From NCBI GenBank assembly GCA_050692985.1, contig JBOGVZ010000007.1:1-20959 (forward strand): a DNA stretch of 20,959 bases, written 5' to 3'. This DNA is from JBOGVZ01 sp050692985 (GTDB lineage: Bacteria > Actinomycetota > UBA4738 > CALAEC01). The notes beneath the pieces were generated by a model, which searched no databases, had not been told where the DNA came from, and saw only the letters and a list, made by a program, of their open reading frames with translations. Position 1 is the first letter of the stretch. Each line of letters begins with the position of its first letter. This document shows positions 1-7,655 of the stretch, in pieces. Both the position numbers and the translations under genes were made by a program.

Positions 1-739
1 CGTCGACCTCGCCCTCGACCCGGGGCTTCAGGTGGGAGAGCATCATCCGGTTGGCCTCAAGGAGGTCCTCGAGCTTCCCGGTGTCCTTCCACCACTCCGT
101 GACCATCTCGGCCCGGACCGTGCGGCCCGCGTCGATCATCGCCTGGATCGAGTCGGTGATCTCGAGCTCGCCGCGCCAGGACGGCTCGACCCGATCGATG
201 GCGTCGTGGACGGTCCGATCGAACAGGTACACGCCGACCAGGGCCAGGTCGGAGATGTGCTCCTTCGGCTTCTCGACCAGCCGCACGACGCGGTCGCCCT
301 CGAGCACGGCCACTCCGAAGCGCTCGGGCTCCCGGACCTTGGCCAGGAAGATCTGGGCGTTGGGCGTGTGGCGCTGGAACCGCTCGACGAAGCGGGAGAC
401 GCCCTCGAGGAGGACGTTGTCGCCCAGGTACATCACGAAGTCGTCCTGGCCCAGGAATTCCCGGGCCACCACCACGGCGTGGGCCAGGCCCAGCGGCTCC
501 TCCTGGGGGATGTAGGTGATCTCCAGTCCCCACTGCGACCCGTCGCCGCACGCCGACTCCACCTCCGCGGCCGTGTGGCCCACCACGATGCCGACCTCGC
601 GGATCCCGGCGTCGCGGATCGACTCCACGCCGTAGAAGATGATCGGCTTGTTGGCCACCGGGATCAGCTGCTTGGCGCTGGTGTGCGTGATGGGCCGCAG
701 GCGGGAGCCCTTCCCGCCCGAGAGGACCAGGGCCTTCAC
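1..739 (-). CDS. rmlA: Glucose-1-phosphate thymidylyltransferase-like nucleotidyltransferase (partial)
   Basis: The gene runs off the left edge, so only about 246 N-terminal residues are visible. The protein opens with the sugar-nucleotidyltransferase signature LSGGKGSRLRPIT (residues 5-17), then shows the substrate-site segments PVANKPIIFY, PQEEPLGLAHAV and YLGDNVLLEG, and later LVEKPKE and EWWKDTGKLEDLLEAN. This pattern fits the long RmlA/RfbA form, which makes dTDP-glucose from dTTP and glucose-1-phosphate in the cytoplasm for rhamnose or other deoxysugars. The start is GTG at 739, inside a GTGA overlap with the stop of the LCP gene, which implies translational coupling. The link to an LCP ligase suggests a role in cell-wall polysaccharide supply (inference). 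The missing C-terminus leaves open a UTP-specific or otherwise different nucleotidyltransferase, so the exact substrate is uncertain. Confidence 0.88.
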   Translation of the reverse strand, partial: MKALVLSGGKGSRLRPITHTSAKQLIPVANKPIIFYGVESIRDAGIREVGIVVGHTAAEVESACGDGSQWGLEITYIPQEEPLGLAHAVVVAREFLGQDDFVMYLGDNVLLEGVSRFVERFQRHTPNAQIFLAKVREPERFGVAVLEGDRVVRLVEKPKEHISDLALVGVYLFDRTVHDAIDRVEPSWRGELEITDSIQAMIDAGRTVRAEMVTEWWKDTGKLEDLLEANRMMLSHLKPRVEGEVD

Positions 740-2091
740 GGCAACACCGGCCCCAGGTCGCTCCCGGCCACCACCGCCACGTCCGCCTTCCCCAGGAGCG
801 TGGCGCTCACCCGCCGCAGCGGCACCTCCGGCACGTACCCGCTGAGGACCTGGGCATGGTCCTCGGACTCGGGCCCGTACAGGATGGCGGTGCGGCGGAA
901 GCTCGGGGGGGCCTGGCCCCCGGCCAGCACCTTGAACCCGGCCCGCCGGAGCATCCCCTCGGCAGCGGCGGCAGCTCCCTCGTCACCCGTGGCCAGCACC
1001 CGCACGGCGATCTGGGCCGGAGAGATCGCGGTCTGGAGGAGCACCTGTCCCAGCTCGCCGAGCGGCCGGCCGGCGCGCAGGCGCCGGAACAGCCGGTCGG
1101 CCGCGGGCTTCTCGGCGATCACGTAGGCCACGCCGTCGATCGTCTGGGGCACGGAGGGCACGACGCGGAGGTCGAGGGTCCGGGCCCCCGTGGGGTCCTC
1201 CCCCGCCAGCTCCCGCAGCTTGGTCCCCAGGTAGATGAAGTCGGCCCCGGAGATCTGGTCGTCGGTCACCACGTTCCCGGCCGCCTCGGAGATGAGGTCG
1301 GTGTCCAGGAGGCCCCGGGCCGAGATCAGCCGGTTCAGCATGGCCCGCATGAACTGCTGCTGGCGGGCGATCCGGGAGAAGTCCGGGATCAGGTCCCCCT
1401 CGATGTGCCGGGCCCGCACGAACGCCAGGGCCTCCCGCCCGTCCAGCGTGTGGCACCCGGCGGCGGGGATGTCCAGGCCGGCCAGCTCGTCGAACAGCGG
1501 CCGGTCCACGCAGATCCGCACCCCGCCCACGGTGTCCACCAGCTGCTGGAAGGCCGCCAGGTCCACCACCACGTAGTTGTGGATCGGCAGCCCGGTGAAC
1601 CGGTGTACGGTCCGCACCGCCAGCTCGGGCCCGCCCAGCTCGAAGGCCGCGTTGATCTTGTCCTCCCCGTGGCCGGGGATGGCCACCAGAAGGTCCCGGG
1701 GGAAGTGGATGGCCACCGCCCGCTCCTGACCGGGGTCGATGTGCATCAGGATGATCGTGTCGGAGCGCCGGCCCTCGACATCGTCCGGTCCTCCGAACGT
1801 CACCTGCTCCTCCTCGGACAGGCCCTTGCGGGTGTCGCTCCCCAGGACGAGGACGTTTCGGGGATGGTCGGCGAAGTACGAGGCCTCCTCCTTCTCGCAC
1901 GTGCGGCAGCCACCGGTGTCTCGCTGGTCCAGCGCCTGGAGGAGCCGGATCCCCTGGATGCCGCCCAGGGCCACGCCGAGCCCCAGCACGCCGGCCAGGG
2001 CCAGCGCGACCATGCGGGGCCAGCCGGACAGCCACGTGGCCAGGCGCTTCGCGCGCCCGGGTGGGCTCGCCGTAGGCTTAGGGAGCGACAT
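736..2091 (-). CDS. LCP (LytR-CpsA-Psr) family cell-wall glycopolymer ligase with LytR_C domain
   Basis: 451 residues. A short basic N-terminus is followed by one membrane helix (about 27-46) and then an extracytoplasmic LCP domain (about 80-240). Typical features are LVLGSDTR, the R-R-S-D-T segment near 108-112, FPRDLLV (130-136), KINAAF and ALAFVRARH, which carry the Arg and Asp residues that bind the polyprenyl-pyrophosphate substrate and metal in this family. The last 100 residues resemble a LytR_C domain. LCP proteins transfer lipid-linked glycopolymers onto peptidoglycan. An unusual CxxC pair (C62, C65) lies just outside the membrane helix. The ATG at 2091 has no Shine-Dalgarno but has TACCCT 8 nt upstream, suggesting a leaderless mRNA. 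ATG 2013 is an alternative start but would remove the basic tail. The stop overlaps the downstream rmlA-like start by 4 nt. Confidence 0.92.
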   Translation of the reverse strand: MSLPKPTASPPGRAKRLATWLSGWPRMVALALAGVLGLGVALGGIQGIRLLQALDQRDTGGCRTCEKEEASYFADHPRNVLVLGSDTRKGLSEEEQVTFGGPDDVEGRRSDTIILMHIDPGQERAVAIHFPRDLLVAIPGHGEDKINAAFELGGPELAVRTVHRFTGLPIHNYVVVDLAAFQQLVDTVGGVRICVDRPLFDELAGLDIPAAGCHTLDGREALAFVRARHIEGDLIPDFSRIARQQQFMRAMLNRLISARGLLDTDLISEAAGNVVTDDQISGADFIYLGTKLRELAGEDPTGARTLDLRVVPSVPQTIDGVAYVIAEKPAADRLFRRLRAGRPLGELGQVLLQTAISPAQIAVRVLATGDEGAAAAAEGMLRRAGFKVLAGGQAPPSFRRTAILYGPESEDHAQVLSGYVPEVPLRRVSATLLGKADVAVVAGSDLGPVLP

Positions 2092-2099
2092 CGGGGACA

Positions 2100-2105
2100 A
2101 GGGTA
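2100..2105 (-). promoter_or_regulatory. Candidate -10 element for the LCP gene (leaderless start)
   Basis: TACCCT on the minus strand fits the actinobacterial TANNNT -10 pattern and ends 8 nt before the ATG at 2091, so transcription would start at or next to the start codon. No convincing -35 is visible. The whole divergent gap to the next gene is only 39 bp. Confidence 0.35.
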
Positions 2106-2130
2106 CCGCTGGCAGGGATCGGGAGCGGCG

Positions 2131-4077
2131 ATGAGCGACATCGTGTGGCGGCCCACCGACGAGTACGTCGAGCGGGCCAACGTCACGCGCTTCATGCGGA
2201 CGCACGGGATCGGGTCGTACGAGGACCTGGTGGCCCGCTCCCAGGACGACGTGGAGTGGTTCTGGGACGCCGTGGTCCAGGACCTGGGCATCGAGTTCTT
2301 CCGGCCCTACGACCGGGTGCTGGACACCTCGGAGGGCATCCCCTGGTCGAAGTGGTTCGTGGGAGGGCAGATCAACCTGGCCCACGTCACCTGCGACACC
2401 TGGGCCGAACGGACCCCCGGCGCCGTGGCGATCGTGTGGGAGGGCGAGGACGGGGCGGTCCGCCGCGTCACCTACGCCGAGCTCAGGGACACGGCCGACC
2501 GCGTTGCTCACGGCCTGCGCTCGCTCGGCGTGGGGCGCGGGGATGCGGTGGGCATCTTCCTGCCGATGGCCCCGGAGACGGTGGCCGCCACGCTGGCCTG
2601 CGCGAAGGTCGGGGCCATCTACGTCCCCATCTTCTCCGGCTACGCCCCGGACGCCGTGGCCACCCGGCTGCGGGACGCCCGGGCCACGGTCCTCATCACC
2701 GCCGACGGGTTCCTCAGGCGGGGCCAGCGGGTGGCGATGAAGGAGATCGCCGACGCCGCGGCCGACGAGTCCCCCACGGTGCGGACCGTGATCACCTGGT
2801 CCCGCCTGGGCCGTGACGACCTCCCGCCCCGGACCGACCGCGACGCCAGATGGGAGGGCCTCCTGGAGGAGGCCCCCGGACGCTTCGACACCGAGCCGCT
2901 CGACGCCGAGCACCCCCTGTTCCTGGCCTACACCAGCGGGACCACCGGCAGGCCCAAGGGCTCGGTGCACGTCCACGGGGGCTTCACGGTGAAGATCGCC
3001 CAGGAGGTCGCCTACCAGACCGACCTGCACCCCGGCGAGACGCTGTTCTGGGTGACCGACCTGGGGTGGATCATGGGCCCCTGGGAGATCGTGGGCGCCG
3101 GGGCCCTGGGAGCCACGGTGTTCCTGTTCGAGGGCGCCCCGAACCATCCGGAGCCCGACCGCGTGTGGGACATGGTCGAGCGCCACGGCATCACCACCCT
3201 GGGGGTCTCCCCCACCCTGATCCGGGCCCTGATCCCCGCGGGGGACGGATGGGTGGAGCGCCACGACCTGTCGTCGCTCCGGATCCTGGGATCCACCGGG
3301 GAGCCGTGGAACCCCGAGCCTTACCGCTGGTTCCTCGACAAGGTGGGCGGCGGCCGGTGCCCGATCATCAACCTGTCCGGGGGCACGGAGGTCGGAGCGT
3401 GCTTCCTCTCGCCGCTCCCGATCACCGAGCTCAAGCCCACCACGCTGCGGGGCCCGGCCCTGGGCATGGCCATGGATGTGTGGGGTCCCGACGGGAAGCC
3501 GGTCGCCCTGGGCGAGGTCGGTGAGCTGGTGTGCACGAAGCCGTGGCCGGCCATGACCCGCGGCGTGTGGGGCGACCCCGAGCGCTACTTGGACACGTAC
3601 TGGTCCCGGTGGCCGGACGTGTGGGTCCACGGCGACTGGGCCACGATCGACCAGGAGGGGTTCTGGTTTCTCCACGGCCGGTCCGACGACACCATGAACA
3701 TCGCCGGCAAGCGGCTGGGCCCGGCCGAGGTGGAGTCGGCCCTGACCGAGCACCCGGCGGTGGCGGAATCCGCCGCGGTGGGCGTCCCCCACGAGGTCAA
3801 GGGCGAGTCGGTGTGGTGCTTCGTCATCACCAAGCCCGGGTTCGCCACCGACGAGGCTCTGGCCGCCGAGCTGAAGGACGTGGTCACGGCGCACCTGGGC
3901 AAGGCGTTCACCCCCGGCCGGATCGTGTTCGTGGACGAGCTGCCCAAGACCCGCTCTGCCAAGATCCTGCGCCGGGCCATCCGAGCCACCGTGCTGGGTG
4001 AAGACCCCGGCGACCTGTCCAGCCTGGAGAACCCCACCGCGATCGAGAAGATCCGGGCCACGGTCGGCCGGAGCTGA
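2131..4077 (+). CDS. AMP-forming acyl-CoA synthetase, acetyl-CoA synthetase-like
   Basis: 648 residues, the usual length of the acetyl/propionyl-CoA synthetase branch of the ANL superfamily. It activates a short carboxylic acid with ATP and CoA through an acyl-adenylate in the cytoplasm. Visible motifs are an ACS-type N-terminal segment with WF and GG around residues 68-80, the phosphate-binding loop YTSGTTGRPKG (267-277), STGEPWN (388-394), the hinge region HGRSDDTMNIAGKRLGP, and the catalytic lysine K611 in PKTRSAKILRR. The ATG at 2131 follows GGGAG by only 5 nt. It is divergent from the LCP gene by 39 bp and ends 3 bp before the convergent ABC permease. Acetate, propionate or a branched short acid are all possible substrates; sequence alone does not decide. 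Confidence 0.94.
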   Translation: MSDIVWRPTDEYVERANVTRFMRTHGIGSYEDLVARSQDDVEWFWDAVVQDLGIEFFRPYDRVLDTSEGIPWSKWFVGGQINLAHVTCDTWAERTPGAVAIVWEGEDGAVRRVTYAELRDTADRVAHGLRSLGVGRGDAVGIFLPMAPETVAATLACAKVGAIYVPIFSGYAPDAVATRLRDARATVLITADGFLRRGQRVAMKEIADAAADESPTVRTVITWSRLGRDDLPPRTDRDARWEGLLEEAPGRFDTEPLDAEHPLFLAYTSGTTGRPKGSVHVHGGFTVKIAQEVAYQTDLHPGETLFWVTDLGWIMGPWEIVGAGALGATVFLFEGAPNHPEPDRVWDMVERHGITTLGVSPTLIRALIPAGDGWVERHDLSSLRILGSTGEPWNPEPYRWFLDKVGGGRCPIINLSGGTEVGACFLSPLPITELKPTTLRGPALGMAMDVWGPDGKPVALGEVGELVCTKPWPAMTRGVWGDPERYLDTYWSRWPDVWVHGDWATIDQEGFWFLHGRSDDTMNIAGKRLGPAEVESALTEHPAVAESAAVGVPHEVKGESVWCFVITKPGFATDEALAAELKDVVTAHLGKAFTPGRIVFVDELPKTRSAKILRRAIRATVLGEDPGDLSSLENPTAIEKIRATVGRS

Positions 4078-4080
4078 GCG

Positions 4081-4878
4081 CTACCGGACCCGTCCGCGGA
4101 GGGCCCGCAGGGCCAGGCTTAGCGTGACCATCCCGAAGCCGACGGCGATGGCCACGGCGATCAGGAGCTTCCCGGCGTCCCACCCCTCCATGGTCAGCGC
4201 CCGGAGCCCGTCGAGGATGTAGGTCATCGGGTTGTAGGTGGCCGCGGTGGCCAGCCACCCATCCAGGGCCGCCTTGGGGGCGAACGTGGGGGCCAGGAAC
4301 AGGAACGGGAACTGGAACACCCACATGCTCCCCACCACCTGGGTGTTACCGGTCTTGAGCGCCACGGCGAACCCGATGGCCGAGTAGGCCAGCCCCCACA
4401 GGCTGGCGATCCCCACCAGGGCCACGGCCCCCACGAAGCCGGTCTCGATCGTCGTTCCCACCAGCACCCCCACCAGGACGATGAAGGCCCCCTGGAGGAC
4501 GATCCGCAGGAAGTCCGCGCCCATCTCTCCGATCAGCAGGGCCAGGCGGCTGGTGGGGGTCACCAGCAGCTTGTCGAAGTACCCGCTCTCGATGTCGGTG
4601 ACCATGTTCAGGCCGGCACTGCCCCCCGTCACCGCGAACAGCACCGAGACGGGAAGGAAGAACGCCTTGTAGTCGACCCCGGCCGCCTGGGCGATCCTGG
4701 ACAGCGACCCGATCATGATGAAGAAGAACACCACCGGCATGATCAGGTTGGGGATCAGGTACGCCGGGGTCCTCAGCGACAGCCGGACCTCTCGCTGGCC
4801 CAGGAAGAGGGCCGAGCGCACCCACTCCGCCAGCTCGTTCCGCCGCTTCAGCCTCCCGGGGACGGCCAGGCCGCTCAT
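4081..4878 (-). CDS. ABC-2 type exporter permease (DrrB-like)
   Basis: 265 residues. A cytoplasmic N-terminus of about 35 residues is followed by about six hydrophobic segments, beginning with PNLIMPVVFFFIMIGSL and ending with LLIAVAIAVGFGMVTLSLAL. Family landmarks are the intracellular loop FDKLLVTPTSRLALLIGE and the conserved NPMTYILDGLRAL before the last helix. This is the transmembrane half of a DrrAB-like exporter that pairs with the ATPase encoded just upstream. The start ATG at 4878 overlaps the ATPase stop in an ATGA, so the two are translationally coupled. Related systems export antibiotics, lipids or glycopolymers; nothing here identifies the cargo. The stop lies 3 bp from that of the convergent acyl-CoA synthetase, leaving no room for a terminator. 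Confidence 0.93.
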   Translation of the reverse strand: MSGLAVPGRLKRRNELAEWVRSALFLGQREVRLSLRTPAYLIPNLIMPVVFFFIMIGSLSRIAQAAGVDYKAFFLPVSVLFAVTGGSAGLNMVTDIESGYFDKLLVTPTSRLALLIGEMGADFLRIVLQGAFIVLVGVLVGTTIETGFVGAVALVGIASLWGLAYSAIGFAVALKTGNTQVVGSMWVFQFPFLFLAPTFAPKAALDGWLATAATYNPMTYILDGLRALTMEGWDAGKLLIAVAIAVGFGMVTLSLALRALRGRVR

Positions 4879-5879
4879 GACACCTCCACCTCCTGCTCCC
4901 GCGGTTGGGCGGGCGGCTCCGCGCCCTCCAGCCGGGACCCGGTGGCCCGCAGGAACACCTCGTCCAGGCTGGGCCGCGACACCGCTACCGAGCCCACCCG
5001 GATCTGGGCCCGGTCGAGCCGGCGGATCACCTGGGGAGCCACGGCCGAGCCTTCCTTCACGAACAGCGTCAGCCCCGAGCCGTCGGCCCGAACGTCGTTG
5101 ACCCCCTCGCAGTCCCACAGGGTCCGGCGGGCCTCCTCCAGGTGCTCCTCGGACACGTCGACCGTGACCACGTCGGCGCCGATCGAGGCCTTCAGCGATT
5201 CCGGGGTGCCCTCGGCCACGATGCGCCCGTGGTCGATGATGGCCACCCGGTCCACCAGCACGTCCGCCTCCTCCAGGTACTGCGTGGTCAGGAACACGGT
5301 GATCCCCTCGGTGCGATTGAGGTGGCGGACCTCCTCCCAGATGGCGTGGCGGCTGGCCGGGTCCAGCCCCCCGGTGGGCTCGTCCAGGAACAGGATCCTG
5401 GGCCCGTGGATCAGCGCGCTGGCCAGGTCCAGCCGGCGCTTCATCCCGCCCGAGTAGGTCTTGATCCGCCGGTCGGCCGCATCCGTCAGCCCCACGAGCT
5501 CCAGCAGCTCCGTGGCCCGCCGCGAGGGGAGGGATCCTCGCAGGCCGTACAGGCGAGCCTGGAGCGTCAGGAGCTCCCGGCCCGTGGCCAGGAGGTCCAG
5601 CCCGGCCTCCTGGAGGGCCACCCCGATGATCCGGCGGACCTCGTGGGCCCCGGCGGCCACGTCGAACCCGCCCACCCGGGCCGTTCCCGAGGTGGGGCGC
5701 AGGAGCGTGGTGAGCATGCGGACGGTAGTGGTTTTCCCGGCCCCGTTCGGCCCCAGGAAGCCGAAGACCTCGCCCTGGCGGATCGCCAGGTCGAGGCCCT
5801 CGACGGCCAGGACGCCCCCGGGGAACTCCCTGCGGAGCCGCTGCGCCTCGATGGCGTGCACGGCCACCGATTGTGGCAC
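4875..5879 (-). CDS. ABC exporter ATP-binding protein, daunorubicin-resistance (DrrA) type
   Basis: 334 residues. The nucleotide-binding domain has Walker A GPNGAGKT (43-50), Q-loop Q90, the signature YSGGMKRR (142-149) and Walker B ILFLDEPTGGLDP from residue 162. The switch region reads LTTQYLEEAD, with Gln where many ABC ATPases have His; this substitution is typical of DrrA-like proteins. After about residue 220 comes a C-terminal domain ending in SRPSLDEVFLRATG, also typical of DrrA. It energises the permease encoded downstream. The start is taken as GTG 5879; no Shine-Dalgarno is visible there, and an in-frame GTG at 5867 is possible. The preceding 100 bp (5880-5979) separates it from an unrelated lower-GC gene. 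Confidence 0.95.
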   Translation of the reverse strand: MPQSVAVHAIEAQRLRREFPGGVLAVEGLDLAIRQGEVFGFLGPNGAGKTTTVRMLTTLLRPTSGTARVGGFDVAAGAHEVRRIIGVALQEAGLDLLATGRELLTLQARLYGLRGSLPSRRATELLELVGLTDAADRRIKTYSGGMKRRLDLASALIHGPRILFLDEPTGGLDPASRHAIWEEVRHLNRTEGITVFLTTQYLEEADVLVDRVAIIDHGRIVAEGTPESLKASIGADVVTVDVSEEHLEEARRTLWDCEGVNDVRADGSGLTLFVKEGSAVAPQVIRRLDRAQIRVGSVAVSRPSLDEVFLRATGSRLEGAEPPAQPREQEVEVS

Positions 5880-5953
5880 GCAGCGGCGGCGCGGCCAAGG
5901 GACCGTGTGGGAACTGAACTATCGACGAGCACCGCAAAGCGTGAGGCCGTGCC

Positions 5954-5963
5954 AATTGCAATT
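5954..5963. promoter_or_regulatory. AT-rich perfect palindrome upstream of the exporter pair
   Basis: AATTGCAATT is a perfect 10-bp palindrome in otherwise GC-rich DNA, about 75 bp upstream of the exporter ATPase start and 16 bp beyond the end of the next gene. It could be an operator half-site pair, but no adjacent regulator gene or clear promoter supports that. Chance is a real alternative. Confidence 0.22.
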
Positions 5964-5979
5964 ACGGCCTGGAGAGGAA

Positions 5980-6441
5980 TCAGTGAACCCTTCCTGAAGT
6001 CGGCCTCCGATCGGAGTCGGCGTGGAAGATCGGCAAGAGGTTCCACGACAGAGCGCCGATCCATGTGCCGAGCAGCACATACATGGCGGGATCATGGGCA
6101 CGGGAAAAGAGAAATCCCAACCTCTCATCGACCAGGCTCGTTCCGGAACCGAATCCGCCGAGGATCAGGGCCGCTACCAGCACGGAACCACCCGCCAGGC
6201 CAGCCGGGCGGGACCAGCCGACGACCCAGACGGTGATGAGTCCGACAGCGATGAAGCCCAGCACGCTGACAACGCCTCGACCGCCGCCTTCGACCCGTGC
6301 TCGGGCAACCGCAGACCCCCAGAGGAGAAGAAGATCGATCAGCCACGATGCAAGTGCGGCCCAGCCCACCCCCACGCTCGCCTGGGCGATGACCCACATG
6401 GGGCGCCTCGCATGCCGGGGTGAATCCGCGACGGAAGTCAA
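5980..6441 (-). CDS. Small four-helix membrane protein of unknown function
   Basis: 153 residues, no family recognised. Four hydrophobic segments are visible at about 15-44, 57-75, 80-98 and 117-136, separated by short Arg- or Gly-rich loops, with a polar tail rich in Asp, Arg and Ser. It therefore looks like an integral membrane protein. The start is TTG 6441, chosen because the strong Shine-Dalgarno GGGGAGGA lies 6 nt upstream; ATG 6399 would shorten the protein by 14 residues and has a poorer site. It is the last of three same-strand small genes in a lower-GC stretch between two GC-rich metabolic regions. Coding status rests on the ribosome-binding site and the coherent hydrophobic pattern, not on homology. 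Confidence 0.65.
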   Translation of the reverse strand: MTSVADSPRHARRPMWVIAQASVGVGWAALASWLIDLLLLWGSAVARARVEGGGRGVVSVLGFIAVGLITVWVVGWSRPAGLAGGSVLVAALILGGFGSGTSLVDERLGFLFSRAHDPAMYVLLGTWIGALSWNLLPIFHADSDRRPTSGRVH

Positions 6442-6447
6442 GACAAA

Positions 6448-6455
6448 TCCTCCCC
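6448..6455 (-). promoter_or_regulatory. Shine-Dalgarno that decides the TTG start of the small membrane protein
   Basis: GGGGAGGA on the minus strand sits 6 nt upstream of TTG 6441. It is one of the strongest ribosome-binding sites in the window and is the reason for preferring the TTG start over the ATG at 6399. Confidence 0.6.
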
Positions 6456-6579
6456 GATCCTATCCGCTCCCAGGCGGGAAGAGGACTGCGCGCATGCTCG
6501 CCAACCCGAGTGATTCGGCTCAGATGGGAATGTGTCTGGTGTTGAGGGTTTCAACCACGGGATGCCCAGGCCCCGTTCC

Positions 6580-6593
6580 AGCCCTACCGGGCT
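6580..6593 (-). terminator. Weak hairpin after the secreted-protein gene, possible terminator
   Basis: A 5-bp stem (AGCCC/GGGCT) with a 4-nt loop begins 14 nt after the stop codon at 6608. There is no U-tract, so at best it is a short I-shaped terminator. The rest of the 6442-6607 gap shows no other feature. Confidence 0.28.
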
Positions 6594-6607
6594 CAAGATC
6601 TGCGCCC

Positions 6608-7117
6608 CTACTCCGAATCGAGTTGCGCGGAGACTTCTGACCAAAGGTCATCCTTTGCGCCGGGTTGGGTGGTGAAACCGTAGGAGGTCTTCTTGGCCTT
6701 GCCCCATCCATGATCGCCGAGAAGAGCCAGCCACTCGGCATCGCTCAGCTCATGAACGTCAGGGCCGAAGACGACCCAGACACCCCCTGCATCGACATCC
6801 TCGACGGCAATGGCCAGCACGTCGCTTGAGCCATCATCTCCGTCGCGACCCCAACAGTAGAAGTTTCCGACACTGATGCCATCTGGGACGGGCACAGCGT
6901 CGGCCAGTCCGAACTCAGTCACCGCTGCGGACCCCTCCGAACCCAACCTCGAACGCAATTCGTCACAAATGCGCGGATCTCTTGGGGCACCGGATTCTCC
7001 ATCAGAAGCCTCCTGGGCACCCCCCGCCGCGGCTGCGGCGAGGGCGGCCAACATCAGGGAGACGGCGAGGGTCCTGCCCGCGACTTGAGTCGCGCGTGAA
7101 TTCCCGAACAGATTCAC
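6608..7117 (-). CDS. Secreted protein of unknown function with one cysteine pair
   Basis: 169 residues, no family recognised. The N-terminus is a signal peptide: basic residues up to R15, a hydrophobic Ala/Leu run (about 16-33), and a likely cleavage near AGGA (31-34). The mature part is acidic and has two cysteines, C51 and C88, that could form one disulfide, plus two WxxL/WG-containing stretches in the C-terminal half. The start is GTG 7117, supported by GAGGAG 8 nt upstream. It lies 46 bp downstream of the other secreted-protein gene on the same strand, so the two are probably co-transcribed. Its GC (38 of 60 at 6901-6960) is lower than that of the metabolic genes. I would not assign a function. 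Confidence 0.7.
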   Translation of the reverse strand: MNLFGNSRATQVAGRTLAVSLMLAALAAAAAGGAQEASDGESGAPRDPRICDELRSRLGSEGSAAVTEFGLADAVPVPDGISVGNFYCWGRDGDDGSSDVLAIAVEDVDAGGVWVVFGPDVHELSDAEWLALLGDHGWGKAKKTSYGFTTQPGAKDDLWSEVSAQLDSE

Positions 7118-7163
7118 CCTGTTGGCTCCTCACCCACGCCCAAGGTGTAAGCGCCCAGACGCA

Positions 7164-7571
7164 TTAGGGATAGTAGACATTCTTAGCGATGCTGTCGGAA
7201 TGGTAGAAGAGATCCCCTTGCCCCCTGTACCCATGGCTCGTCTTGACGGTGACCGGATAGCTATAAACGAACCAAGGCGAGAAAGCCTGACCGCAGGTAC
7301 CCGCCTGGCTAAAGCAGTCGCCGCCGTACCAATTACCGCTCTTCTTGATGTCAGCCCAGATCAACACACACGAACCGCTGCTGCATTTGGAGTGCGCCCG
7401 AACCTCCACGCAACACGATCCAGAGTCCTTGTTGTGCTGGTGCGCGTGAAAGGTTCCGTGAGTTGCGCTGGCTGGGGTCACCAGACTGCCTATGACCGCC
7501 AGGACGACCGTGACTTGGAGGAGAAACCAGCCCGCCCTACTACCATCGAGATATGGCCCGAGAAGCTTCAA
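7164..7571 (-). CDS. Small secreted six-cysteine protein of unknown function
   Basis: 135 residues from TTG 7571, no family recognised. A hydrophobic segment (FLLQVTVVLAVIGSLV) ends in an ASA cleavage site before THGTF, so the mature, exported protein is about 99 residues. It begins with a His-rich patch (HGTFHAHQH) and contains six cysteines in the order CC-C-C-C-C, enough for three disulfides. The C-terminal half is rich in Tyr, Ser and Gly and ends NVYYP. The start is uncertain. The frame stays open to TTG 7628, which would add 19 basic residues but places GGGGGG directly after the start. TTG 7571 gives a normal-length signal peptide and has GAGAG 5 nt upstream. GC is clearly lower than in neighbouring genes. 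Confidence 0.55.
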   Translation of the reverse strand: MKLLGPYLDGSRAGWFLLQVTVVLAVIGSLVTPASATHGTFHAHQHNKDSGSCCVEVRAHSKCSSGSCVLIWADIKKSGNWYGGDCFSQAGTCGQAFSPWFVYSYPVTVKTSHGYRGQGDLFYHSDSIAKNVYYP

Positions 7572-7611
7572 TCGATCTCTCGTCCCCCTTGCCTTGTTGA
7601 GTCGCCTTCGC

Positions 7612-7638
7612 AAGGTAACCCCCCCCAAGAAAAGTCAA
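7612..7638 (-). promoter_or_regulatory. Possible promoter with a G8 tract in its spacer
   Basis: TTGACT (7638-7633) and TACCTT (7617-7612) are separated by 15 nt, shorter than the ideal 17. The spacer contains a run of eight G. It would serve the six-cysteine secreted protein if that protein starts at 7571. Confidence 0.25.
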
Positions 7639-7655
7639 GACAACCAGATCGACCG

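Noticed and set aside
856..2130. Long plus-strand open frame antisense to the LCP gene, joined in frame to the acyl-CoA synthetase
   Set aside because: It is rich in Gly, Pro, His and Arg with no domain, the typical mirror of a high-GC gene. The LCP protein on the other strand is clearly real and the synthetase has its own start at 2131.
4879..5961. Apparent fusion of a long N-terminal extension to the ABC permease
   Set aside because: The extension is the out-of-frame reading of the ATPase gene and is low-complexity Gly/Pro/Arg. The permease has its own ATG in an ATGA overlap.
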